This document shows, piece by piece, positions 16,684 to 25,319 of a stretch of 46,139 bases of DNA. The DNA comes from Rhodospirillales bacterium (GTDB lineage: Bacteria > Pseudomonadota > Alphaproteobacteria > Acetobacterales > Acetobacteraceae), in assembly GCA_947460455.1 (NCBI GenBank), contig CANHKG010000010.1:1-46139 (forward strand), read 5' to 3'. Under the pieces are notes generated by a model. That model was not told where the DNA came from, did no database searches, and saw only the letters and a list, made by a program, of their open reading frames with translations. Positions within the stretch are counted from its first letter, which is position 1. Every line of letters starts with the position of its first letter. Both the position numbers and the translations under genes were made by a program.

Positions 16684-17640
16684 TCAACGCTCCGTCGGTT
16701 CAGCGCCCGCCCGGTAGCGCGCCAGGTAGGCCGGCACCACCTGCTCCACCGCCAGCGGCGCGATCCCCAGCGCCTCCAGCCCAGCCGCTCCCGGCGCTAC
16801 GACATTGTCGCGGCGCAGCAAAATCAGCTGGTCGCGAGTCAGCAGCTTGCCCGGCAGGCACTCCAGCACCCGCGCCTGCAACTGCGCCACCGCGCCCGGC
16901 ACATCCACCAGCATCCGCCGCCGCCCGGTCTGCGCCACGATCCAGGCCAGCAGCTCCCGCATCGTCCACACCTTCGGCCCGCCCAGCTCGAAGATCTGCC
17001 CCGCCACATCCGCGCGGGTCAGCCCTGCAATAACCGCATCGGCCACATCGCCCACATGCACCGGCTGGAACTTCGTCGCGCCCTCGAACACCGGCATCAC
17101 CGGCAGCATCTGCACCAGCTGCGCGAACCGATTGAAGAACTGGTCCTCCGGCCCGAATACCACCGAAGGCCGCAGGATCACCGCGCGCGGAAACGCCGCC
17201 AGCACGGCCACCTCGCCGGCCGCCTTGCTGCGGGCATACAGGCTCGGGCTCGCCGCATCGGCGCCCAGTGCGGAAACCTGCACCAGCCGCTCCACCCCCG
17301 CCGCCGCGGCCGCCTGCGCCACCGCCGCCGCGCCCAGATGCTGCACCCGGTCGAAATCCCCGGGCCGGCGCTCGGCCAGGATGCCCACCAGGTTCACCAC
17401 ATAGCTGGCGCCCTCCACCGCCCGCGCCACCGCCGCCGCGTCGCCCAGCGGGGCATGCAGCGGCACCACCTGCCCCACCGCCCCCAGCGGCCGCAGCACG
17501 GCCACCGCCTCGGCATCCCGCACCGCCACCCGCACCTCGCAGCCGGCATCCACCAGCCGCTTCACCACATGCCGCCCGATGAACCCGGTGCCCCCGAACA
17601 CCGTGGCGATCTGCCGAACATCCCTGCCGCCAACGCTCAT
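16684..17640 (-). CDS. NAD(P)-binding protein, complex I NDUFA9-like
   Basis: 318 aa from ATG 17640, with GGGAG just upstream. It is an atypical short-chain dehydrogenase: the nucleotide site is VFGGTGFIGRHVVKRL near the N-terminus, with LVQVSALGADAASPSLYARSKAAGE and VILRPSVVFGPEDQFFNRF further on. This is the pattern of the NDUFA9/39-kDa complex I family of alphaproteobacteria, which help assemble or stabilise NADH dehydrogenase. Its own gene lies alone between gltD (same strand) and the tRNA. Enzyme activity cannot be inferred. Confidence 0.87.
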   Translation of the reverse strand: MSVGGRDVRQIATVFGGTGFIGRHVVKRLVDAGCEVRVAVRDAEAVAVLRPLGAVGQVVPLHAPLGDAAAVARAVEGASYVVNLVGILAERRPGDFDRVQHLGAAAVAQAAAAAGVERLVQVSALGADAASPSLYARSKAAGEVAVLAAFPRAVILRPSVVFGPEDQFFNRFAQLVQMLPVMPVFEGATKFQPVHVGDVADAVIAGLTRADVAGQIFELGGPKVWTMRELLAWIVAQTGRRRMLVDVPGAVAQLQARVLECLPGKLLTRDQLILLRRDNVVAPGAAGLEALGIAPLAVEQVVPAYLARYRAGAEPTER

Positions 17641-17826
17641 GATACGCTCCCGAATACGCCCGCCCTTGATATGGGCCCGAACCCGCCGCCTCAAGCGCCA
17701 TGCCGTCCCACCCCTGCAATCGATTCTTTCTCGCCCTACTTCGTCCGCAGCCAGTTGACGCCAGCGCGAGCGGGGGCTAAACGGCGCGCCCACCCCCCGC
17801 ACCGCCCCGCGGATGGGTGCCGAAAT

Positions 17827-17913
<87 letters not shown>

Positions 17914-17974
17914 ATCGGATGAAAAGGCGGTTCACCCCGCCGGGGGCACCCTGATGGCGGGAACCATACAATTC

Positions 17975-18610
17975 ATGGCCAACGCCACGATTCACCTGCA
18001 CAAGCACGACCTGCCGGAGGGCGTCACCCTCGGCCCCGTCCTGGCCGTCGATACCGAGGCGATGGGCCTCGATTCCCGCCGTGACCGCCTCTGCCTCGTG
18101 CAGATGTCCGCCGGCGACGGCATCGTCCATCTCGTCCAGATCATCCCGCCCCAGCTTGGCGGCCGCGGCGCCGATTGCCCCAACCTCAAGCGCCTGCTCT
18201 CCGACCCCGCCGTGGTGAAGCTCATGCACTTCGCCCGGTTTGATGTCGCGCTGCTCCAGCACGCGCTCGGCATCCGCGTTGCCCCCGTGCGCTGCACCAA
18301 GATCGCCGCCAAGCTGGTGCGCACCTACACCGACCGCCACGGCCTGAAGGATCTCTGCCGCGACCTGCTCGGCGTGGAGCTGTCCAAGCAGCAGCAAACC
18401 TCCGATTGGGGTGCCGCCGAACTCTCCCCGGAACAGCTCGCCTACGCCGCGTCCGACGTGCTGCACCTGCACGCCCTCTGGGCCAAGCTTGAAGGCCTGC
18501 TGGAACGCGAAGGCCGCCGGGCCCTGGCCGATGCCTGCTTCGATTTCCTGCCCGCCCGCGGCCAGCTGGATGTGCTGGGCTGGGAAGCGCCGGACATCTT
18601 CGCCCACTGA
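17975..18610 (+). CDS. RNase D-like 3'-5' exonuclease
   Basis: 211 aa from ATG 17975; an in-frame ATG at 17954 would add 7 residues. It is a DEDDy exonuclease with the catalytic D26 and E28 (LAVDTEAMGL), an aspartate in HFARFDVALL, and the Y..D pair in LAYAASDVLHL. The protein has only the nuclease domain and lacks the HRDC domains of full-length RNase D, as is common for the short alphaproteobacterial form. A role in RNA 3'-end processing is expected. It lies directly downstream of the tRNA gene and upstream of kdsD. Confidence 0.88.
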   Translation: MANATIHLHKHDLPEGVTLGPVLAVDTEAMGLDSRRDRLCLVQMSAGDGIVHLVQIIPPQLGGRGADCPNLKRLLSDPAVVKLMHFARFDVALLQHALGIRVAPVRCTKIAAKLVRTYTDRHGLKDLCRDLLGVELSKQQQTSDWGAAELSPEQLAYAASDVLHLHALWAKLEGLLEREGRRALADACFDFLPARGQLDVLGWEAPDIFAH

Positions 18611-18751
18611 ACTGGGCCTAACGCGCTCGTGCGCCCCCCGCGCATGTCAGGCCGCTTGACCCGCAGGGCGCGCGGACCGTAACTCAACCCTAGCTTCGCT
18701 GCCGTGCGGCACCATGTCCCGCCGCACCTCCTGGCTGGATATGCACCGCCG

Positions 18752-19735
18752 ATGACCGCCGCTGTCGCAACCCTGGCGAGCGACCTCGATGTCGCCCGAG
18801 ACGTGCTCGCCACCGAAGCGGCTGGGCTGCAGGCGCTTGCCGCCGGGCTGGACGCGGGTTTCGCCCGCGCCGTCGATCTCCTCGCCGCCGCCACCGGCCG
18901 CATCGTCGTCTCCGGCATGGGCAAGTCCGGCCACGTCGCCCGCAAGATCGCCGCCACCCTGGCCTCCACCGGCGCGCCCGCCCTGTTCGTGCACCCCGCC
19001 GAGGCCAGCCACGGCGACCTCGGCATGATCGTGCCGGGCGATGCCGTGCTCGCCCTGTCCAATTCCGGCGAAACCCCGGAGCTGGCCGACCTCATCGCCC
19101 ATTCGCGCCGCTTCGGCCTGCCGCTCGTCGCCATCACCGCCCGCGCCGGCAGCGCGCTCGCCACTGCGGCCGATGTGGCCCTTCTCCTGCCCGCGGCGCG
19201 GGAGGCCTGCCCGATGGGCCTCGCCCCCACCACCTCCACCACCATGCAGATGGCCCTGGGCGACGCGCTCGCCGTCGCCCTCCTCACCCGCCGCGGCTTC
19301 GGCGCGGCCGAGTTCCGCCAGTTCCACCCCGGCGGCAAGCTCGGCGCCCGCCTGCGCCGCGTGCGTGAGCTGATGCACACCGGCGAGGCCCTGCCGCTCG
19401 CCACGCCCGACATGCTGATGGACCAGGCCCTCCTGCTCATGACCGGCAAGCGCTTCGGCTGCCTCGGCGTTACCGATGACCAGGGCCGCCTCTGCGGCAT
19501 CTTCACCGACGGCGACCTCCGCCGCGCCATCGGCCCCACTTTGCTCGCCCGCCGCCTCGGCGACGTGATGACCGCGGCCCCCCGCACCATCGGCCCAGAT
19601 TTCCTGGCCGCCGAGGCGCTGCACATCATGAACGCGCCGGAACGCCCGATCACCGCGCTGTTCGTGGTCGATGCCGCCCAGCGCCCGCTCGGCATCCTGC
19701 ACATCCACGACCTGCTGCGCGCGGGCGTGGCCTGA
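18752..19735 (+). CDS. kdsD: Arabinose-5-phosphate isomerase (KpsF/GutQ family)
   Basis: 327 aa from ATG 18752. It interconverts ribulose 5-phosphate and arabinose 5-phosphate, the first step toward Kdo for lipopolysaccharide. The N-terminal SIS domain shows VVSGMGKSGHVARKIAATL, SNSGETPE and APTTSTTMQMALGDALA. Two CBS domains follow (about 205-327), including GIFTDGDLRR. Its TGA overlaps the lptC ATG by one base, so it opens a tightly coupled kdsD-lptC-lptA-lptB unit. Confidence 0.95.
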   Translation: MTAAVATLASDLDVARDVLATEAAGLQALAAGLDAGFARAVDLLAAATGRIVVSGMGKSGHVARKIAATLASTGAPALFVHPAEASHGDLGMIVPGDAVLALSNSGETPELADLIAHSRRFGLPLVAITARAGSALATAADVALLLPAAREACPMGLAPTTSTTMQMALGDALAVALLTRRGFGAAEFRQFHPGGKLGARLRRVRELMHTGEALPLATPDMLMDQALLLMTGKRFGCLGVTDDQGRLCGIFTDGDLRRAIGPTLLARRLGDVMTAAPRTIGPDFLAAEALHIMNAPERPITALFVVDAAQRPLGILHIHDLLRAGVA

Positions 19736-20418
19736 TGAGCATCACCCCCCTGCCCTCCGGCCTGCGCCCCGCGCCGCGCGGCCCCACCCGCCCGCTGCAC
19801 CGGCACCTGGGCGAAGACCGCCGCCCCGCCCGCCTGGCCAGCACGCAGCGCCGCTGGCTCGTCACCCTCGCCAAGCGCGTCCTGCCCCTCTTCGCCCTCG
19901 CCCTTCTCCTGCTGGTCGCCTTCTGGCCGGAAATCCAGGGCACCGGGGACCGCAACCGCATCAGCTACCGCCGCATCGACATCACGCCCGAAGGCGGCCA
20001 GCTCACCGATGCCCATTACCAGGGCGTCGATGACAATGGCCGCCCCTACACCGTCACCGCCACCCGCGTCCGCCAGGTCGGCCCGGAACGTACCGACCTG
20101 GAGGCACCGAAGGCCGACATGCAGTTGCAATCCGGCGAATGGCTCATGGTCCAGGCCAAACGCGGCATCTACGAACAGAAGGCCAACCGCCTCGACCTCG
20201 CCGGCGACGTCACCCTCTACCGGGATGACGGCACCGTGCTGGTCACCGAATCCGCCAGCCTGGACATGCGCGCCAACGCCGCCGCCGGGCATGACATGGT
20301 GCACGTGGAAGGCCCCTTCGGCGTGCTGGATGCCCAGGGCTTCACCGTGCTCGACCGCGGCGCGGTGGTGCAGTTCACCGGCCCCGCCCGACTGGTGCTG
20401 AACGGGGACCGCAAGTGA
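19735..20418 (+). CDS. lptC: LPS export system protein LptC
   Basis: 227 aa. LptC is the inner-membrane anchored periplasmic part of the LPS transport bridge and passes LPS to LptA. A cytoplasmic lead of about 45 residues is followed by one transmembrane segment (VLPLFALALLLLVAFW) and then a beta-jellyroll region of YxGxDxxGRPYTVTAxR type (DUF1239). It starts within the kdsD stop and overlaps lptA by 4 bp (GTGA). The identification rests on fold-type pattern and gene order, since LptC sequences diverge strongly. Confidence 0.9.
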   Translation: MSITPLPSGLRPAPRGPTRPLHRHLGEDRRPARLASTQRRWLVTLAKRVLPLFALALLLLVAFWPEIQGTGDRNRISYRRIDITPEGGQLTDAHYQGVDDNGRPYTVTATRVRQVGPERTDLEAPKADMQLQSGEWLMVQAKRGIYEQKANRLDLAGDVTLYRDDGTVLVTESASLDMRANAAAGHDMVHVEGPFGVLDAQGFTVLDRGAVVQFTGPARLVLNGDRK

Positions 20419-21341
20419 ATCGCCGCATCCTTCTTGCCGCCCTGCTGGCCTCCCTCGCCCTGCCCGCGGCCGCCCAGCAGATCGACCTCTCCAGCGGCGG
20501 CCCCGTCGCCATCACCGCGCGCGACGGCTTCGAATGGCGCGAGGCAGACCAGATGGTCATTGCCTCCGGCGACGCCCGCGCCGTGCGCGACAACGTCACC
20601 GTCATCGCCGACCGCCTCATCGCCCGCTACCGCCGCAAGGCCGATGCCCCGGCCCCCGCCCCCGGCGCCCCCCGCTCCGTTCTTCCCGGCGGCGGCGAGG
20701 GCGGCAACGAGATCTACCGGCTGGAGGCGGAAGGCAATGTCCGCATCTTCACCGCGACCGACGAAGCGGTGGGCGACCGCGCCGTGTACGACATCGACCA
20801 GGCCGTCATGGTCATGACCGGCCGCACCCTGCGCCTCACCACCCCCTCCCAGGTCCTCACCGCGCGCGACAGCCTGGAATACTGGGCCCAGAAGCGCATG
20901 GCCGTCGGGCGCGGCAACGCGGTTGCCGTCACCACCGATGCCCGCCGCCTCGCTGCGGATACGCTGGTGGCCTACATCGAGGACGACAACGCCCCCCGCC
21001 CCACCCCGGCCCCCGCCCCCGGTGGCCAGCAACCCCCCGGCGCCGGCAGCAAGCTCAAGCGCCTGGAGGCCTACGGCAACGTGGAAGCCCGCACCCAAAC
21101 GGACGTCATCCGCGGCGACCGCGCCCTCTACCTCCCGGAAACCGGAATCGCCCGCGTCATCGGCAATGTCCGCGTCACCAGCGGCCAGAACCAGATCAAC
21201 GGCCCGGCGGCAGACGTGAACATGCGCACTGGCGTCGCCCGCATGCTGGCCGACCCCGGCGGCCGCGTCCAAGGCGTCATCACCCCAGGCACCACACCCC
21301 CAGGCGCCACGCCCGCACCCCAGCCGGCCCCCCGCCGATGA
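20415..21341 (+). CDS. lptA: Periplasmic LPS transport protein LptA
   Basis: 308 aa from a GTG that overlaps the lptC stop. A signal peptide (RRILLAALLASLALPAAAQ) precedes an OstA-like beta region: ITARDGFEWREADQMVIASGDARAVRDN, then RLEAEGNVRIFTATDEAVGDRAVYD. LptA forms the periplasmic bridge for LPS between LptC and LptD. This version has a proline/alanine-rich linker (about 85-100), a second one near residues 195-210, and a proline-rich tail, making it longer than the ~185-aa E. coli protein. The 3' end overlaps lptB as ATGA. Confidence 0.9.
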   Translation: MNRRILLAALLASLALPAAAQQIDLSSGGPVAITARDGFEWREADQMVIASGDARAVRDNVTVIADRLIARYRRKADAPAPAPGAPRSVLPGGGEGGNEIYRLEAEGNVRIFTATDEAVGDRAVYDIDQAVMVMTGRTLRLTTPSQVLTARDSLEYWAQKRMAVGRGNAVAVTTDARRLAADTLVAYIEDDNAPRPTPAPAPGGQQPPGAGSKLKRLEAYGNVEARTQTDVIRGDRALYLPETGIARVIGNVRVTSGQNQINGPAADVNMRTGVARMLADPGGRVQGVITPGTTPPGATPAPQPAPRR

Positions 21342-22138
21342 ACGCCCCGCTGCGCGTCGTCCCGCCCGGCAACGCCGCTCCAGGCGCGCCGGAAGCCCCC
21401 CAGCCCCTGCCCGCCAGCATCGGCCTCGCCGCCACCGGCGTCGGCAAGACCTACAAGAAGCGCCCGGTCGTCCGGAACGTCTCCCTCAGCCTCAAGCGCG
21501 GCGAGGCGGTCGGCCTGCTCGGCCCCAACGGCGCCGGCAAAACCACTACCTTCTACATGATCGTCGGCCTGGTTCAGCCCGACACCGGCACCATCAGCCT
21601 CGACGGCCACGACATCACCACCCTGCCCATGTACCGCCGCGCCCGCCTCGGCATCGGCTACCTGCCGCAGGAGGCCAGCGTCTTCCGCGGCCTCAACGTG
21701 GAGCAGAACGTCATGGCCGCGCTGGAAGTGGTGGAGCCAGACCGCGAGCGCCGCGAACACATGCTGGAGGAGCTGCTGGCCGAATTCGGCATCGGCCATC
21801 TCCGCCGCACCCCCGCCCTGGCACTCTCCGGCGGCGAACGCCGCCGCGTGGAGATCGCCCGCGCGTTGGCAACGCAACCCAGCTATGTTCTGCTCGACGA
21901 ACCCCTCGCCGGCATCGACCCGATCGCCGTCGGCGAAATCCGCGATCTCGTCTCCCATCTCAAGGATCGCGGTATCGGAGTTTTGATCACCGACCACAAT
22001 GTGCGCGAAACCCTTGAGATCATTGACCGCGCTTACATCCTCCACGACGGCCAGGTGCTGATGGAGGGCGACCCGCAGGAAGTTGTCGCACACGAGGATG
22101 TGCGTCGTGTCTACCTGGGTGAAAGGTTTTCCCTGTAA
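21338..22138 (+). CDS. lptB: LPS export ABC transporter ATP-binding protein LptB
   Basis: 266 aa from ATG 21338, overlapping the lptA stop. It is the ATPase that powers LPS extraction by LptFG. Walker A is GLLGPNGAGKTTTF, the Q loop GYLPQEASVFRGL, the signature LSGGERRRVEIARAL, Walker B YVLLDEPLAGIDP, and the H loop LITDHNVRETL. The N-terminal ~25 residues are a proline-rich extension absent from short LptB proteins. No lptF or lptG is in the window. rpoN follows after 102 bp, the common proteobacterial order. Confidence 0.96.
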   Translation: MNAPLRVVPPGNAAPGAPEAPQPLPASIGLAATGVGKTYKKRPVVRNVSLSLKRGEAVGLLGPNGAGKTTTFYMIVGLVQPDTGTISLDGHDITTLPMYRRARLGIGYLPQEASVFRGLNVEQNVMAALEVVEPDRERREHMLEELLAEFGIGHLRRTPALALSGGERRRVEIARALATQPSYVLLDEPLAGIDPIAVGEIRDLVSHLKDRGIGVLITDHNVRETLEIIDRAYILHDGQVLMEGDPQEVVAHEDVRRVYLGERFSL

Positions 22139-22143
22139 GGTCG

Positions 22144-22160
22144 TTGGCATGCCCCTTGCT
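22144..22160 (+). promoter_or_regulatory. Near-consensus sigma-54 promoter upstream of rpoN
   Basis: TTGGCATGCCCCTTGCT matches the sigma-54 pattern: TGGCA at -24, TTGCT at -12, with exactly 10 nt between the GG and GC dinucleotides. The predicted start is near 22171, 70 nt before the rpoN ATG. A second, similar box (AGCATGCTTCTTGCA, 22162-22176) follows in tandem 16 bp downstream, but it has AG in place of the conserved GG. This suggests RpoN acts on its own gene. Confidence 0.55.
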
Positions 22161-22240
22161 GAGCATGCTTCTTGCACTGACCCACCCACGGCGCCCCCCT
22201 CCGCGCCGCCCGCAGCTATTTGCCCCCGGGTCGCCGCCTG

Positions 22241-23737
22241 ATGGCCATCGGCCCCCGCCTCGACCTGCGCCAATCGCAGTCCCTGGTCATGACGCCCCAG
22301 CTGCGTCAGGCCATCCAGCTGCTGCAGTTCAACAACCTGGAAGCCGCCGCCTTCGTCGAGCAGGAGCTGGAACGCAACCCCCTCCTCGAACGCGATGAAA
22401 CCCCGGAACTGCCCGATACCAGCCGCCCGGCGCCAGACCAGGCCCTCGTCGTCGGCCCCCCCGGCACCGGCCCCGCCGATTCCGCCACCGCGGCCTCCGC
22501 CGGCGAGCTCCCCGCCCCTGATTCCGCCCCGCTCGAAATCGACGACAGCAACAGCTACGACCCCGGCGGCGCCGGCGACGGCGTGCGCACCGGCAGCGGC
22601 GGCAACACCACCTTCGACGACGACGAGCGCGGGCTGGACGACCTGGCCAATGCCGGCCCCACCCTGCGAGAGCATCTCGGCGAGCAGATGCGCCTCACCT
22701 TCCACGACGCCGCAGACCGCCTGATCGGCGCCTACCTCATCGCCCTCCTGGAGCCCTCCGGCCGCCTCTCCGCCAGCCCCCAGGCCCTGGCCGATGCCAT
22801 GGGCACCGATCTCGCCCGGGTGGAATCCGTCCGCGCCCGCATGATGCGCCTGGACCCCACCGGCATGTTCGCCACCTCGCTGGCCGAATGTCTCGCCGTC
22901 CAGCTCGCCGAGAAAAACCGCCTCGACCCCGCCATGCAGGCCCTGCTCGACAACCTGGAAGTGCTGGCCCGCCGCGACCACAAGCGCCTGATGCAACTCT
23001 GCGAGGTCGATGCCGCAGACCTCACCGACATGATCGCGGAAATCCGCGCGCTGGATCCCAAGCCCGGCGCCACCTGGGATGCCACGCCGCCCGCCCCCGT
23101 GGTGCCGGATATCATCATGCGCCGCGCCCAGGATGGCGGCTGGCTGCTGGAGCTGAACCCCGAAACCATGCCCCGCGTCCTGGTGAACCAGAGCTTCACC
23201 GCCCGCATCATGGCCAACGCCACCAAGGACGACCGCGCCTTCATCGCCGACAAGCTGCAAACCGCCTCCTGGCTGGTGAAATCCCTGCAGCAGCGCGCGC
23301 AAACCATCCTCAAGGTCGCCAGCGAGATCGTCCGCCGCCAGGATGGCTTCTTCCGCCTCGGCGTCGCCCATCTCCGCCCGCTCATCCTGCGCGACATCGC
23401 AGAGGCGACGGAGCTGCACGAAAGCACCATCAGCCGCGTCACCAGCAGCAAATACATCGCCACCCCGCGCGGCACCTACGAGCTGAAATATTTCTTCACC
23501 ACCGCCATCGGCGCCACTGGCGGCGGCGAATCCCACAGCGCGGAATCGATAAGGTTCCGCATCAAGGCCATGATCGACGCGGAATCCGCCAATGACATCC
23601 TCTCGGATGACGCCATCGTGGCGGCCCTGCGCAGCGAAGGCGTGGACATTGCCCGCCGGACCGTGGCCAAATACCGGGAAGCGCTGCGCATACCCAGCTC
23701 GGTGCAGCGCAAACGGGAGAAGGCCGTGCCGGCCTGA
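22241..23737 (+). CDS. rpoN: RNA polymerase sigma-54 factor RpoN
   Basis: 498 aa from ATG 22241 (MAIGPRLDLRQSQSLVMTPQ). A TTG at 22220 is also in frame but less likely. Region I is the Q/L-rich activator-interacting segment (about 1-50), region II an acidic, variable linker (about 50-140), and region III holds the core-binding and DNA-binding parts. The helix-turn-helix (TELHESTISRVTSSKY) and the RpoN box (ARRTVAKYRE, about 471-480) are intact. It directs nitrogen- and stress-related promoters with enhancer-binding proteins. It is followed by hpf, as is usual. Confidence 0.97.
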   Translation: MAIGPRLDLRQSQSLVMTPQLRQAIQLLQFNNLEAAAFVEQELERNPLLERDETPELPDTSRPAPDQALVVGPPGTGPADSATAASAGELPAPDSAPLEIDDSNSYDPGGAGDGVRTGSGGNTTFDDDERGLDDLANAGPTLREHLGEQMRLTFHDAADRLIGAYLIALLEPSGRLSASPQALADAMGTDLARVESVRARMMRLDPTGMFATSLAECLAVQLAEKNRLDPAMQALLDNLEVLARRDHKRLMQLCEVDAADLTDMIAEIRALDPKPGATWDATPPAPVVPDIIMRRAQDGGWLLELNPETMPRVLVNQSFTARIMANATKDDRAFIADKLQTASWLVKSLQQRAQTILKVASEIVRRQDGFFRLGVAHLRPLILRDIAEATELHESTISRVTSSKYIATPRGTYELKYFFTTAIGATGGGESHSAESIRFRIKAMIDAESANDILSDDAIVAALRSEGVDIARRTVAKYREALRIPSSVQRKREKAVPA

Positions 23738-23830
23738 GCCTTCGCAGCTCCGTCCGGCAGGCCGGCAACGCCAATATGCCGGCAGGCGGTCCCGAACGAT
23801 CGGGCACGGGGGGAGGCCACGGGAACGGCC

Positions 23831-24412
23831 ATGCGGATCACGGTCTCAGGCAAGCAGGTGGAACTGTCCGAAGCGCTGCGCACGCGCGTGGAGCTCGGGC
23901 TGGACACCATCACCGCCAAATACTTCGACCACGCGCTCGAAGCCCACGTCACCTTCAGCCGGGCGCGCAGCTTCTTCACCTGCGACATCAACGTCCATGC
24001 CGGCCCCGGCCTCATGCTCCGCGGCGAGGGGGAGGCGGCGGATGCCAACGCCGCCTTCGACGATGCCGCCGAGCACATCGCCAAGCGCCTGCGCCGCTAC
24101 CGCCGCCGGGTGAACGACCACGCCCGCGACCTCGCCCACCGCGAACGCCCGCAAGCCGCCCGCCAGTACGTCCTGCAACAGGAGGAGGACACGCCGGGGA
24201 ACGGAGAGGTCCAGGCCGCCACCTACGCCACCGTGGTCGCCGAAACCCCCACCGAGATCGCCCTGCTCACGGTCAGCGACGCCGTCATGCGCATGGATCT
24301 CGCGGACCAGCCGGTGATGATGTTCCGCAACAGCGCCACCGGCATTCTCAACGTTGTCTACCGCCGCAGCGACGGCAACATCGGCTGGATCGACCCGAAT
24401 GGAGTAAGCTAA
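23831..24412 (+). CDS. hpf: Ribosome hibernation-promoting factor, long form
   Basis: 193 aa. The N-terminal S30AE/YfiA domain (about 1-105) begins MRITVSGKQVELSEALR. It is joined by a linker to the C-terminal dimerisation domain (about 130-193: PTEIALLTVSDAVMRMDLADQPVMMFRNS). The two-domain long form makes 100S ribosome dimers in stationary phase. It lies 93 bp downstream of rpoN. That gap holds a GCCGGCA/TGCCGGC hairpin and a short CCCGA/TCGGG palindrome, so hpf may have a separate or attenuated message. Confidence 0.95.
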   Translation: MRITVSGKQVELSEALRTRVELGLDTITAKYFDHALEAHVTFSRARSFFTCDINVHAGPGLMLRGEGEAADANAAFDDAAEHIAKRLRRYRRRVNDHARDLAHRERPQAARQYVLQQEEDTPGNGEVQAATYATVVAETPTEIALLTVSDAVMRMDLADQPVMMFRNSATGILNVVYRRSDGNIGWIDPNGVS

Positions 24413-24416
24413 GGAC

Positions 24417-24533
24417 TCTTCTTTTTCTGAAGAAAAAGAAGCAAAAAGACTTTTGTAAGCTTGACGCGGAGAGGCTCAGCCTCTCCGCACCAAAGTTATG
24501 AAAGTTTTTTGGTTCTTTTTTTCAAAAAAGAAC
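24417..24533. repeat. Structured extragenic element, copy 1 (also acts as terminator)
   Basis: The first 34 nt (24417-24450) are identical to 40883-40916, and the last 33 nt (24501-24533) match 40962-40993 except for one T. The middle differs. It folds as three hairpins: CTTCTTTTTC/GAAAAAGAAG, GCGGAGAGGC/GCCTCTCCGC, and GTTCTTTTTT/AAAAAAGAAC. It lies between the convergent hpf and DUF1150 genes. The T-rich stems would terminate from both sides. Confidence 0.75.
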
Positions 24534-24544
24534 CGCTTCCTTCC

Positions 24545-24786
24545 TCAATGCACCTGCGCCGCCACCATCTCATGCTGGTGGATCGCCGCGATCGCGTGGC
24601 TACGGTCCTGCGCCACCGCATCGGCGTGCCGTCCGCGGCATGGATGGCAAAGGCATGCGCGCCGTTCACCATCACCGGCTTCACATAGGCCAATTGCTGC
24701 ACCCCCAGCCGGCCCAGATCCGCCGGCGAAAGGTTGCGCACATCCAGAACCACGGTCCTGGTTTCGTCCTGGGTCTTGCTGGGCAT
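24545..24786 (-). pseudogene. DUF1150 family protein gene with a one-base frameshift
   Basis: From ATG 24786 the frame reads to HAADGTPM (about residue 56) and then becomes arginine-rich nonsense. The adjacent frame carries the expected C-terminus AVAQDRSHAIAAIHQHEMVA and a stop at 24547-24545. Adding one G after the ATG at 24621-24619 joins them into a normal ~80-aa DUF1150 protein. It is thus either a recent one-base deletion or a sequence error. DUF1150 genes commonly lie beside Hsp20 genes in alphaproteobacteria, as here (78 bp downstream of it). Its function is not established. Confidence 0.8.
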
Positions 24787-24863
24787 GGCAGATCTCCTTG
24801 CCTGTGCCGGTGCCGCCATGGCCCCCGGCCCTTCCGTTCCCGCTGCGCGCGCCGAAAACCCGC

Positions 24864-25319
24864 TCAGTCGGTCGAACCATCCACCACCGGGGCGGTTCCC
24901 ACCGCGCCCGTGGTCTTCTTGCTGATGCGGATCGTCTTCACCCGCGCCTCCGGCTGCGGCCGCGCCAGGTCGATATGCAGCAGCCCGTTATCGAGCCACG
25001 CGCCACCCACCTCGATCCCCTCGGCCATCACGAAGGCACGCTGGAACTGCCGGGCGGCGATCCCGCGATGCAGGAACACCCGCCCCTGCCCGTCATCGGC
25101 CTGCCGGCCGCGGATCACCAGCTGGTTGTCCTCCTGCGTGATCTGCAGGTCGTCCATGGTGAAGCCGGCCACCGCGAGCGTGATGCGCAGCCCGGTCGGG
25201 CCGATCTGCTCGATATTGTAAGGGGGGTAGCCATCCGAATTCTTCGCGGCCCGCTCGAGCATCTGCTCAAGATGGTCGAAGCCCAGAAACAGCGGCGACG
25301 TGAAAACGCGGGTGTTCAA
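24864..25319 (-). CDS. Small heat-shock protein, Hsp20/IbpA family
   Basis: 151 aa. It is an ATP-independent chaperone that holds unfolding proteins. The start is taken as TTG 25319 because a perfect AGGAGG lies 5 nt upstream and the sequence NTRVFTSPLFLGFDHLEQML then matches IbpA-type N-termini. No in-frame ATG is as well placed. The alpha-crystallin domain (about 38-130) includes PPYNIEQIGPTGLRITLAVAGF, LVIRGRQ, FLHRGIAARQFQRAF and the terminal GLLHIDLARPQPE. It probably heads a unit with the downstream DUF1150 gene. Confidence 0.9.
   Translation of the reverse strand: MNTRVFTSPLFLGFDHLEQMLERAAKNSDGYPPYNIEQIGPTGLRITLAVAGFTMDDLQITQEDNQLVIRGRQADDGQGRVFLHRGIAARQFQRAFVMAEGIEVGGAWLDNGLLHIDLARPQPEARVKTIRISKKTTGAVGTAPVVDGSTD

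Noticed and set aside
18442-20304. 620-codon minus-strand open frame
   Set aside because: Covers kdsD and lptC, whose motifs and coupled stops/starts are clear; the antisense frame has none.
20534-21337. In-frame N-terminal extension of LptB back to 20534
   Set aside because: It lies within lptA in another frame and is arginine/histidine/proline-rich; ATG 21338 overlaps the lptA stop as ATGA and starts a normal LptB.
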